Of a DNA stretch of 64,000 nucleotides, positions 38,543 to 47,790 are shown piece by piece. How positions within the stretch are numbered: position 1 is the first letter of the stretch; the number at the start of each line of letters is the position of its first letter. Source of the DNA: Bugula neritina (lineage: Eukaryota; Bryozoa; Gymnolaemata; Cheilostomatida; Bugulidae); NCBI GenBank assembly GCA_964035545.1, contig OZ037765.1:30368004-30432003 (forward strand), given 5' to 3'. Under the pieces are notes generated by a model that searched no databases, was not told the DNA's origin, and saw only the letters and a list, made by a program, of their open reading frames with translations. The translations under genes and the position numbers were made by a program.

Positions 38543-41500
38543 AAGCCCCATACAACGCCGGGCTTGAACAACTTATTCCTTTGGGCGCTAGGCAAGCTGG
38601 TGTAGACGCCACAGCTTACTACGTCACTGGACGAATCAGTTATACCGATGTCATTCTGTTGCTGGACAGCGGATGTTCTAAATCCATTATTCCTACTCAA
38701 CTATACCAGCAACTGAATCGGGGTTGTGCTACCCCACTGAAAAAAGTCCCTGGAGAGGGTGTCCTAGCTGACGGCAGCCGACTACCTATAGAAGGCAGCA
38801 CCACTATTACTCTCCGCATAGGAAGCAAAACTTACACCCAACCTTTCTTAGTAGCTAATTTACAGCAACATATTTTGTTGGGATTAGATTTTTTTATTCA
38901 ACATGGCTGTCACTTAGATTTCAAAGGTGCACGTTTTACACACTCTGGTGAGAGTCAAAACTGTTGTGATGCGTATGGTGGACCAATACGTGTTAATGTT
39001 CATTTAGCTCGTCATGTAGAGATACCCCCACTCGCAGAGGTGATGATTCCGGCCCACATTAACAGACACTGGACCTCTCAAGTCGCTTACATAGAAGCAA
39101 GTAGCCCCGACAAGAATTTACTCATTGCAGCTTCCATATATCAGCCCAGAGATAATTTCGTTTGGGTTAGGGCCTGCAATATTTCCTCCGATACGCTAGA
39201 ACTTCCACAAGGGAAGACAATAGCCACTTGTAGTCAAGCCCAAGTGATTGATGATGTTGGTACTAACACCCCTGACTACAGGTCACTTCCCCCACAATTG
39301 GAGCAGCTTCTCCAGAAAACTAACTTAGACCAAAGAGATACGCAGAAGGCCAGACTCCTCCTACAAAGACACCAGGATATATTCAGCATGGATAAGTATG
39401 ACCTGGGACGCACAAATCTTACTCGGCACCAGATCCCACTCATTGATAGCGCTAGGCCAATAAAGCAGCGCCCTTATAGACATGGCCCCATCCAAGAAGA
39501 GGAGATAGAACGACAAGTGAAGGAGTTACAGACACAAGGTCTTATCTCGGAAGGAAAGGGTGCGTGGAGTTCCCCCGTAGTCCTAGTGCAGAAAAAAGAC
39601 GGGAGCTGGCGATTCTGCGTTGACTACCGTAAGCTGAATGAAGTAACCTCCAAAGATGCCTTCCCACTACCACGTATCGACGACAGCCTAGATACACTTG
39701 GAAGGAGTACTGTGTTTAGTACTCTAGATTTAACTAGCGGCTATTGGCAGGTTGAGCTAGATGCAGATGCCCGGGAGAAAGCAGCGTTTGTGACTCGATC
39801 CGGTCTCTACGAATGGGAGGTCTTGCCCTTTGGCCTCACTTCTGCACCCTCCACATTTGAAAGATTAATGGAGACTGCCCTTAGAGGTCTCCATTGGAAA
39901 ACCCTATTAATTTACCTGGATGACATCATCGTCTTTGCTCCCGATGTGGACACCCATATTCACCGGTTAGAGGAGGTATTTAACCGACTTCGAGCAGCCA
40001 AGCTAAAATTGAAGCCTGAGAAATGTACCTTATTTGCCGAAAGAGTAAAGTATCTAGGACATATCGTCAGTAGTCAAGGCGTGGAAACAGATGAAGAAAA
40101 AATACAGGCGATTAAGAATTGGCCCCGCCCTCAACACAAGAAAGATGTCAGGTCTTTTATGGGAACCTGTAGTTACTATCGCAGGTTTATTAAAAATTTC
40201 TCTGAGATTAGTAGACCGCTTAGTCAAATTAGTTCCAAGAATGCCCAATTTAACTGGACTCCCGAGTGTCAGCAGGCTTTTGACCTGTTGCGTGATCACT
40301 TAACTACAGCGCCTATCTTGGCATACCCTGATTATGCCCTACCCTTTATTTTGGACACTGATGCCAGTGCTGTTGGTATTGGAGGGGTCCTCTCCCAAGT
40401 GCAGAATGGTCAGGAACGCGTCATCTCTTACTACTCGAAAATGATGTCATCAGAAGAACGGAACTATTGCGTGACCAGACAGGAACTGCTAGCTATAGTT
40501 AAAACCATTACACATTTCAAACCTCAACTGTATGGCAAACCTTTTACAGTACGTACAGATCACGCCTCGCTCACTTGGCTACTGCGCACTCCACATCCTC
40601 AAGGACAACTAGCTAGATGGCTAGAGACACTAGCTCCCTATGATTTCCATATTGAACATCGTAGAGGCAAAGTACATAGCAATGTAGACGGACTTAGCAG
40701 ACAATTCTGCAAAGATTGCCGCCAATGTAATCAGATGACAAAACCTGCCTCACAAGACGCCCCTCTCCCACTCTCCATGTATAATTCGGAGAAGTCCATC
40801 CCCTGCCAGCAGATTATGCAACCCCTTCCTATCCCACAACAAGTCCCTATTCTGGCCCACTTAGCACAACCCTCTCCTACACTACACCCCACCCCACAAG
40901 TCCTACGTACTCCAAAGTCTGTGACCAGACAAGAAAGCTTTATAAAGAACCCGACGACCCAGTCCATACCGTCTCTTCTCAGTTTGAAAACTACCTGGCA
41001 CGGTCCCATGACAAATACCTTCTTGAGCCCAACCCCACAGCCCCACCTTGCTCGTAGTTGGAGTAATGTGATAAATAATTCCCCTCCGGCCACATTCCCT
41101 ACGCTCAGCCCCACTTCTACACAACAGATCCCAAGGTCTCATTTAGCTTACCCCTCACACATGACCCAACAGGTCCATACTACCTCTCAACTTAGTAAAC
41201 TCCAGTGGGAGGATCCAAACTTATCAGTACTCATGAAGGCTATCCAGGACAATGAGCCTTTTGATTTAAAGGTACAGAGCAGAGAGACAGTCTTACTGTG
41301 GCGTGCCAAAGAACATTTAATATTAGACCTGGCCGGCGAATTGAAGATTAGCGGACCTGGAGGAAGGAGACGATCTGTTTGTCCTCAGTCCATTCGGCAG
41401 AGTGTCATCATGAGCCTCCATAAAGAAGCTCATTTTGCTGCAAATAAGGTACTAGCTGCCCTCCGACTTAAGTGGTATTGGCCAGGTATGACCAGTCAGG

Positions 41501-42822
41501 TTAGGCGGCTGGTGGCACAGTGTAGAGATTGCCAACAAGCGAAAGGTGATAACACTGTGAAGAGGCGAGCAGACAACCATTTGTATGCAGGACGCCCGTG
41601 GCAAATGGTGGCCATTGATCTGTGTGGACCACTACCGGAGACAGAAGACCGAAATACCATGATACTTGTGCTGACTGATCATTTTACCAGATGGAGCGAC
41701 GCTATTCCACTGCCTGATGGGAAAGCTACTACTGTGGCCAGAGCCCTGGATGAGAGAGTGTTTGCAGTTTTTGGCATTCCCGAAGTTGTCCACTCAGATC
41801 AAGGCTCCCAATTCCAATCTGAGCTTTTCCAAGCATGCTGTAACCTCTGGGGATGCGATAAGACTCAAACTTCACCCTACCGCCCCCAAGGGAACTCAGT
41901 GGTGGAGCGACTGAACCGAACCGTGGGAAACTCCTTAAGAGCCCTACTAATAGGTCATGAACATCGGCCGTGGGACCGGCTCTTGCCACAAATTATGCGC
42001 ACTCTACGCGCCACCCCACATCGCATCACGGGCGAAACTGCCAACTACATGATGTTGGGAAGAGAAGCGCGACTGCCCCCTGACATTCACCAACCGGTTA
42101 CTCAGCCAGAATACACAGAAGTTGAATATGTCACCGATTTACAAGAGAGAATGCAAGCGGCAGGCCAGATGCTAAGAGACCGTCAAAACAAGCTCCCCAG
42201 GGCAGAGGAAGATGTTGAACCCTTATTTAAAGTTGGAGACAAGGTCTGGCTCAAATCATTTTATAAAGGACGAGGCAGAGGGACTAAGTTACAGCCCAAA
42301 TATGTCGGACCGTACACCATCACTAAAACTCTGCCCTTCCAGACCTATGAGATGGAACGACAAGGACGAAAGTCAGTGCAACATGAGGGAAGGATAAAGC
42401 TAGTAGTTGGAGATGTGGTGTCAGAGAAACCGTCTCCGTCACAGAAGGAAGGAAATAGCGACCCACCAGCAACAGAGACAGTAGACACTCAACTCGAAGA
42501 GGAGTATTTTGATGCTGATGACTTTTCCTTAATTGTGCCCCCAGCGTTATTAGTGCCGGACTCCGAACCAGTGCACCCCCCACCTCCCGTAGTGGAAGGC
42601 GATGCCTCCCATATTACTCCAGATTCCCCTATAGCCCAGACACCACCCCGTCGGTCTGGTAGAAGCCGAGCTATGCCTCCTAGATACGATGATTATGTCA
42701 TTAATGAAGCACATCCTGACTGCAGACTACGAGGACGTAGTCCAATCAAGGGAGAGGGTGATGAAGAGGAAGCTACAGCTGTTAACAGCATATTGTCTAT
42801 ACCTCACATCGAGTTAAAATAA
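38446..42822 (+). CDS. pol: pol polyprotein: protease, RT, RNase H, integrase
   Basis: The open frame lies -1 relative to gag. The ATG at 38446 overlaps the gag zinc knuckle and is probably not used; expression is expected by frameshift at 38518-38524. In frame numbering, an aspartic protease with DSG is at residue 74. Reverse transcriptase has FCVDYRKLN, LPFGLTSAPSTF and YLDD at 490-493. RNase H has ILDTDAS and RTDH. Integrase has an HHCC zinc-binding region and catalytic D1058, D1118 and E1154, with the usual 35-residue D-E spacing. A GPY/F-like block follows, then an acidic, proline-rich tail. The last 20 codons lie inside the 3' LTR. No catalytic residue is missing. Together with gag it should be sufficient for retrotransposition. 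Confidence 0.95.
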   Translation: MLEMSANRTSCQKLPLPSNPYTQDGKWSSPALEAPYNAGLEQLIPLGARQAGVDATAYYVTGRISYTDVILLLDSGCSKSIIPTQLYQQLNRGCATPLKKVPGEGVLADGSRLPIEGSTTITLRIGSKTYTQPFLVANLQQHILLGLDFFIQHGCHLDFKGARFTHSGESQNCCDAYGGPIRVNVHLARHVEIPPLAEVMIPAHINRHWTSQVAYIEASSPDKNLLIAASIYQPRDNFVWVRACNISSDTLELPQGKTIATCSQAQVIDDVGTNTPDYRSLPPQLEQLLQKTNLDQRDTQKARLLLQRHQDIFSMDKYDLGRTNLTRHQIPLIDSARPIKQRPYRHGPIQEEEIERQVKELQTQGLISEGKGAWSSPVVLVQKKDGSWRFCVDYRKLNEVTSKDAFPLPRIDDSLDTLGRSTVFSTLDLTSGYWQVELDADAREKAAFVTRSGLYEWEVLPFGLTSAPSTFERLMETALRGLHWKTLLIYLDDIIVFAPDVDTHIHRLEEVFNRLRAAKLKLKPEKCTLFAERVKYLGHIVSSQGVETDEEKIQAIKNWPRPQHKKDVRSFMGTCSYYRRFIKNFSEISRPLSQISSKNAQFNWTPECQQAFDLLRDHLTTAPILAYPDYALPFILDTDASAVGIGGVLSQVQNGQERVISYYSKMMSSEERNYCVTRQELLAIVKTITHFKPQLYGKPFTVRTDHASLTWLLRTPHPQGQLARWLETLAPYDFHIEHRRGKVHSNVDGLSRQFCKDCRQCNQMTKPASQDAPLPLSMYNSEKSIPCQQIMQPLPIPQQVPILAHLAQPSPTLHPTPQVLRTPKSVTRQESFIKNPTTQSIPSLLSLKTTWHGPMTNTFLSPTPQPHLARSWSNVINNSPPATFPTLSPTSTQQIPRSHLAYPSHMTQQVHTTSQLSKLQWEDPNLSVLMKAIQDNEPFDLKVQSRETVLLWRAKEHLILDLAGELKISGPGGRRRSVCPQSIRQSVIMSLHKEAHFAANKVLAALRLKWYWPGMTSQVRRLVAQCRDCQQAKGDNTVKRRADNHLYAGRPWQMVAIDLCGPLPETEDRNTMILVLTDHFTRWSDAIPLPDGKATTVARALDERVFAVFGIPEVVHSDQGSQFQSELFQACCNLWGCDKTQTSPYRPQGNSVVERLNRTVGNSLRALLIGHEHRPWDRLLPQIMRTLRATPHRITGETANYMMLGREARLPPDIHQPVTQPEYTEVEYVTDLQERMQAAGQMLRDRQNKLPRAEEDVEPLFKVGDKVWLKSFYKGRGRGTKLQPKYVGPYTITKTLPFQTYEMERQGRKSVQHEGRIKLVVGDVVSEKPSPSQKEGNSDPPATETVDTQLEEEYFDADDFSLIVPPALLVPDSEPVHPPPPVVEGDASHITPDSPIAQTPPRRSGRSRAMPPRYDDYVINEAHPDCRLRGRSPIKGEGDEEEATAVNSILSIPHIELK
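38518..38563 (+). promoter_or_regulatory. -1 ribosomal frameshift signal for gag-pol
   Basis: The slippery heptamer G-GGA-AAT (38518-38524) is placed correctly in the gag frame for a -1 slip into pol. Six bases later, arms 38531-38540 (GCCCGGCGTT) and 38554-38563 (AACGCCGGGC) pair perfectly over 10 bp, with a 13-nt loop holding the gag stop-codon end. Heptamer, spacer and GC-rich stem match the textbook arrangement. Confidence 0.85.
42748..42758 (+). other. polypurine tract
   Basis: The purine run AAGGGAGAGGG lies three bases before the 3' LTR, where plus-strand DNA synthesis would start. It is also translated as part of pol. Its position supports placing the LTR start at 42762. Confidence 0.7.
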
Positions 42823-43753
42823 AGAAATCGAGGAGGTAACTCCCAAATAGGAAGATATGTAAAATCAAGATCGATATGTAAATGTAGGAGTTGTACTACT
42901 ATGTGCCATTAAAAGAAAACTTGCCTTCTCATGATAAAAAGTCAAGAAAAATAAGAACCGCTGCTCGAACAAGTCAGTTGTTGGAGTGGTTTTGAGACTG
43001 ATAGATATAATTGTTGTTTTTGGCGCTATCGCCATCTTTCGGATTTCTAAGATTATTATATTTTGCAATTAGCCCTTAGCCGTTATAATATTATACTTAC
43101 TAAAGGAAAGTTCTACATTTTTAATTACTGTTAGTTTTATCGTTCTGTCTTTTTGTCTGAATCAACTGCGCAGTTAATTTTTGGTGTTACAATAATATTA
43201 TATTAATATACTTATACTCAACTTATAGTGAATATAAATATTATTCAATTTGTTCATATTCTATTGTATATTATTATTAACTTCTCTCTTTGTTTGTGAT
43301 TGCATCAATCTGTGTACAAAACGTAATCAATTCCAGTATCTCAATTGTTCGTAGAAAGTAAGTCGTATATTTGTGTCAAAGTTATTAAAAAGTAATTCCT
43401 GTGTTGATACCCATCTGATCTTAAAATAGTAATAGTTTTAGATAGCATAAAAATCTGACATTTACATTCGCATAACCACAGCTGAGCAGTAGTAGACCAT
43501 AATATTTTTAGTCTCACTGAACACTTTCCTTTATCATACTCCGACATAATAGTTATAGTAGATATTAATATAGAGATTTGAACTATACTACTCAGTTCTA
43601 CTACCCGATCCAACACCGCGGCTACAAACAAACATCTTAACCTTGGCTTTGCTTTGCGCTACTCTACATCAGCACGTCATACATTACATCTAAACAAACA
43701 TTAAAATAATTGAGTAGGCCTAAGTGACAACTATAACAAAAATTGACTCTTCA
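42762..43753 (+). repeat. 3' LTR
   Basis: 992 bp, matching the 5' LTR base for base wherever I compared the two. Its first 61 bases encode the last 20 pol codons and the stop. Confidence 0.95.
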
Positions 43754-43830
43754 GAATCACAGAATGAGGATAAAACTCAAAATAAAAACTAAAACTAAAA
43801 GAATACATACCATCACAATTCTTAAACTAC
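43754..43830. repeat. right copy of the 77-bp flanking direct repeat
   Basis: Exact copy of 36448-36524 in the same orientation, directly following the CA end of the 3' LTR. It is followed by unrelated sequence (GAATTTTAAGG), so it is a bounded duplication and not part of a longer one. Confidence 0.93.
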
Positions 43831-44569
43831 GAATTTTAAGGAGCTATAACTTATATTTCAGTGCTAACTATTCATATTCATTGTGTCTTGCCTATGCCAC
43901 AGCGTGCGTGACAACAGTAGAAGTAAAGGTTAAAATCTCAGCATTGTTTACACTTGGGGGCTTCAGTAATGATTTTTGATAAAAATTAATTCGTGTTCCA
44001 AAGCGTCATTGGCGGAAAATTACACGTATTTCTAATTTCCGTTAAAGTCTTCAACTTGCAAATTGATGTAGCGATACTTACACTAATAGTAATACTAATA
44101 CTTATACTTATAGTAAATAATTATAGTTATTCATAATGATAATGATGATCATAATGATAATGTTATACATTGGTTTTAAATATTAAGCTTCTCTAGCTGC
44201 TAAGCTCTAATTAAGTTTTAATTGACAAACTAACGATAGCGCTAGGAACCATAATATTAATAATAATTATAATATTAATAATCATAATGATATTTATATA
44301 TTAATAATAATATTAATAATAGTTGTATTGATCAATTAGTTTTATAATTATTGTAATGACTAATACAATAGTGAATAACAATAAGTATAACTAATAGCTA
44401 ATAGTAATACGTATGACATCAAGTTCAACTAAAAGTAAAACTTCAACTTGGCTTGAACTTGAAGTTGAAAATGTCCTTCACTTTCAGTCAGTTGAGTCTT
44501 TTAATGTTTATATTAATTGATTGCTGCCTACTGGACTTATAATTTTCCGTTTGCGGTTGACCACTGTGG

Positions 44570-44660
<91 letters not shown>

Positions 44661-44818
44661 TTAATCCAATAAGTTAAGTGGATATACATATAGGTTTTAT
44701 ACTAAAATCAGCAAACAGGCATGACGGATTTAAAAATACAGCGAGAGTAAAAAGGAATGTTTGGCTACATTAGTGAATCGGGATCTTGCCCTTCAAGTAT
44801 GGGTCTCATTCTGTTGTA
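43831..44818. other. intergenic, simple sequence and TA microsatellite
   Basis: AT-rich DNA between the two transposons. A degenerate triplet island lies at about 44080-44400. Nothing coding is evident. Confidence 0.5.
44571..44656. repeat. (TA)43 microsatellite
   Basis: An uninterrupted run of 43 TA dinucleotides, 162 bases left of the DNA transposon, an element family that targets TA. Confidence 0.98.
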
Positions 44819-47788
44819 GGGGTAAGTGGGGCAGTTTGGACATAGGGGCAGTTTGGACCACCCTATCTGCAGCTAAATCTAATTTGTTTTGAGTTGTCTT
44901 TCCTCTAGGAAAACCAAGAATAGGATGTAAAAAATCTGCCATATTGTTTTTGTCCACATGCTGCTATTCTAGAAGAAAAGGTAAGCAGATATTTATAATT
45001 CTTTTAAAAATAAAATTTGATAAACTATTTTCAATGGAGATTTTTGAAGTCATGTGTGTTGTACAATTTATTCATATCTGGTGCATGCAAACATCCATGA
45101 CCATAGTTAATCATCATGCATTGCTAACATATCTTGCTAAATCAAGTTTTGAGATATATAAGAAAATTATAAATTTTGACAGGTGGGGCAGTTTGGCCCA
45201 TATACATAGGGGCACTTTGGACCGCTGTCCAAAGTGCCCCGCCCACAGAATGCATGATTACCACTAAGGGATATGGGGTAGAGCTTTACAATTTAAGAGT
45301 TTTCTGTTTACTGTTTTAGATTAAACATCATCATCATGGTTAGGAGTTACAAGAAAAAGAAACAGGATGTAAAAGTCTCTGAGATGGCAATGAAGGAAGC
45401 TGTAGAATTGGTTTTAGCTGGAGAATCTCTGCGTCAAGTAGCAAAAAATTCTAATGTCCCACGTACTACACTCAGACGCTATGTTGATGAGGCTAAGGTT
45501 AAGGGATCTAACATGTCATATAGCAAATCTACTTCAAGCCGTGCAGTCTTTACCGCTGAGCAAGAGAGAATGTTGGAGGACTATTTAAAATTGGCAGCAA
45601 AGCAGAACCACGGGCTTTCTAAGAAAATGACCAGGGAGTTTGCATGGGAGTATGCTAAAAAAGTAGGTGCTACATATCCTAAATCATGGGATTATGAACA
45701 ATGTGCAGGTAAAGATTGGATCAGTGGCTTTATGAAACGACACACAGATCTAAGTTTAAGAAAACCAGAGCCTACCAGCCTCAGTAGAGGTACCGCCTTT
45801 AACAGAGCGAATGTTAACCAGTTTTTTGACAATCTTCAATGGGTAATGGAAAAATATAAGTTTGCTGCTTCAGAAATCTACAATATGGATGAAACTGGCC
45901 TCACAACTGTACACAAACCACCAAAGGTCATTGCAGATAGAAAGTGCCGACAAGTTGGTCATGTAACATCAGCTGAGCGAGGAGTTTTGGTCACAATGGT
46001 TGGCGCTGTTAGTGCTGGTGGTAACAGTATTCCCCCAATGTTGATCTTTCCTCGAGTAAAATATCGAGAGTTTATGCTTAATGGTGCTCCAGTAGGTTCA
46101 ATAGGTGCTGCTTGTCAATCAGGATGGATATCAAGAGAACTGTTCATAGAGTGGCTTCGTCATTTCATACTGCATACTAGAGCATCTAAAGATAGGCCTG
46201 TCTTACTGTTGATGGACAATCATGATAGCCACACAAGCATAGATGCCATAGATTTGGCCAAGGAGAGTGGAGTGGTGATGTTAACATTCCCACCACATTG
46301 CAGCCATAAACTGCAGCCACTGGACATTGCAGTGTATGGCCCTTTGAAGCGGTATTTTAACGAAGCTTGTACATCGTGGCATTTGAGTAACCCTGGCCAA
46401 ACATTATCAATTTACAATATGGCATCTTTGCTAAGCTTAGCTTATCCTAGAGCCATGACACCCAGCAACATCTTAAGCGGATTCCGAAAGCCTGGTATTT
46501 GCCCAATAGATCGCAATGCTTTTGGTGATGATGATTTTCTCTCATCATATGTTACTGATCGCCCCCAACCAAGTAACCATGATGAAGTCGAATGTAATGG
46601 TGTAGTAGCCTCTGTTTCTGACAATTCTATCAAGCAAACTACTACTTCTGATGGCCAGACATCTCCATCTAGTGATTCTGCGGATACCAACAACCCAAGT
46701 GTTATCACACCGGAACAGGTACGACCATTTGCTAAAGCTGGACCCAGAAAAACCAAACAATGCAACAGAAAGAGAAAAACAACTATTCTGACCAACACTC
46801 CAACAAAGATTCAACTTGAGAAAGAGGAAATGGAACGGATTGCTAGAAAAACAAAAAAACCATCAATATTGAAAAAGAGAAAGATTGCTAGAGAGGAAGA
46901 TAGCAGCAGTAGTGAGGAAGATTTTGCCATACCAATTGATGATGATACTGATGACCCATCGAGTGAGGACGAGGTGGCTGATGTGGAAGCTATAACGGCA
47001 GACAAACTGAACGTTGGAAGCTACGTGTTAGCAGCACTTAGGGGAAAGAAAAATGTTCGCCATTTTCCTGGGGTTGTCCACTCTATTCAACGTGACGAAG
47101 ATACAGCTGTAATATCATTCTATAAGAGCGTAGGGAACAGGCAGTTTATTGTACCAGTGCAAGAAGATGTTGCTACAGTTGATATTTGCGACCTGGTGCT
47201 TCTGTTACCTACCCCAACAAGTTCTGGTGGTACTGAGCGCACGTGTAAAAAGCTCACATTCAACATTGATTTATCGCAGTATATGCAAGATTGAAGGTCT
47301 ACCGTCTACAACACTCCTTACAAACTATAGTTCTAGTCAACAGAATTTAGTGGAAGCATTATATTACGTTCATTATTATATCCGAACAACATTGCTTATT
47401 GCTTAGTGAATATATGGACATGTTATATGTAAAATATCAATCACATCATGTTTTTAATGCTGGTATGTTACATAGAGTGCACAATATACTTACATTTAAA
47501 TAACAAAAAAATTCCTGTGTGGTTCAAACAAAATTGTTTCTTATGGTCCAAAGTGCCCCATAGGGGGGTCCAAACTGCCCCTACTATGGGGCAGTTCGGA
47601 CCTTTTGAGAAGACATTTTTAATTGATTGTGACGAGGAGAAAAAAGAGAAGTTTAATTATCTAAGTGTTTCATAGATAGCACAACATATAAAACTAACAT
47701 ATTTTCTCGTTAAATTGTGCATATCACCAATAGCGTGTTCAAAACATGTAAAAAACTAAAAAACGGTCCAGACTGCCCCACTTACCCC
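44819..47788 (+). mobile_element. intact pogo/Tigger-like DNA transposon, 2970 bp
   Basis: Inverted termini begin GGGGTAAGTGGGGCAGT at both ends, and flanking TA dinucleotides at 44817-44818 and 47789-47790 mark the target duplication. The interior carries one uninterrupted transposase frame. A motif resembling the TIR core, GGGGCAGTTTGGAC, occurs nine times in either orientation within the terminal 450 bases of each end (starts about 44828, 44845, 45185, 45209, 45227, 47546, 47568, 47588 and 47766). One pair, 45209-45222 with 45227-45240, forms a perfect 14-bp hairpin with a 4-base loop. These are probably transposase binding sites. Intact ends and frame suggest recent activity. Confidence 0.93.
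45336..47294 (+). CDS. pogo/Tigger-like DDE transposase
   Basis: 652 residues, longer than typical Tigger transposases. An N-terminal helix-turn-helix region (SLRQVAKNSNVPRTTLRRYV) is followed by a CENP-B-like DNA-binding segment near residues 85-150. The DDE_1 catalytic core contains NMDETGL with D185, LLMDNHDSH with D294, and HKLQPLDIAVYGPLKRYF with D330. The C-terminal 200 residues are Ser/Thr-rich, then basic and acidic, and may carry nuclear targeting. The ATG at 45336 follows an acceptor (TTTACTGTTTTAG at about 45320). A donor GTAAGC near 44981 suggests a 5' UTR intron that would remove the internal hairpin and repeats from the mRNA. No stops or frameshifts interrupt it. Confidence 0.93.
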   Translation: MVRSYKKKKQDVKVSEMAMKEAVELVLAGESLRQVAKNSNVPRTTLRRYVDEAKVKGSNMSYSKSTSSRAVFTAEQERMLEDYLKLAAKQNHGLSKKMTREFAWEYAKKVGATYPKSWDYEQCAGKDWISGFMKRHTDLSLRKPEPTSLSRGTAFNRANVNQFFDNLQWVMEKYKFAASEIYNMDETGLTTVHKPPKVIADRKCRQVGHVTSAERGVLVTMVGAVSAGGNSIPPMLIFPRVKYREFMLNGAPVGSIGAACQSGWISRELFIEWLRHFILHTRASKDRPVLLLMDNHDSHTSIDAIDLAKESGVVMLTFPPHCSHKLQPLDIAVYGPLKRYFNEACTSWHLSNPGQTLSIYNMASLLSLAYPRAMTPSNILSGFRKPGICPIDRNAFGDDDFLSSYVTDRPQPSNHDEVECNGVVASVSDNSIKQTTTSDGQTSPSSDSADTNNPSVITPEQVRPFAKAGPRKTKQCNRKRKTTILTNTPTKIQLEKEEMERIARKTKKPSILKKRKIAREEDSSSSEEDFAIPIDDDTDDPSSEDEVADVEAITADKLNVGSYVLAALRGKKNVRHFPGVVHSIQRDEDTAVISFYKSVGNRQFIVPVQEDVATVDICDLVLLLPTPTSSGGTERTCKKLTFNIDLSQYMQD

Positions 47789-47790
47789 TA

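Larger units (their letters stand above)
36525..43753 (+). mobile_element. intact Ty3/gypsy LTR retrotransposon, 7229 bp
   Basis: The element has two 992-bp LTRs beginning TGAAGAG and ending CTCTTCA, a primer binding site, gag, pol and a polypurine tract. Pol order is protease, reverse transcriptase, RNase H, integrase, which places it in Ty3/gypsy (Metaviridae) and excludes Copia. There is no envelope open frame between pol and the 3' LTR, because pol itself enters the LTR. The integrase C-terminal region has a GPY/F-like KYVGPYTI block, and no chromodomain is evident. Both LTRs have the same length and read the same by eye, and both frames are free of internal stops. These points imply a recent, possibly still active insertion. 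The 77-bp flanking duplication is atypical. Confidence 0.95.

Noticed and set aside
44944-45267. Plus-strand open frame of 107 codons upstream of the transposase.
   Set aside because: It runs through the subterminal repeats and hairpin, has no domain, and crosses a probable leader intron.
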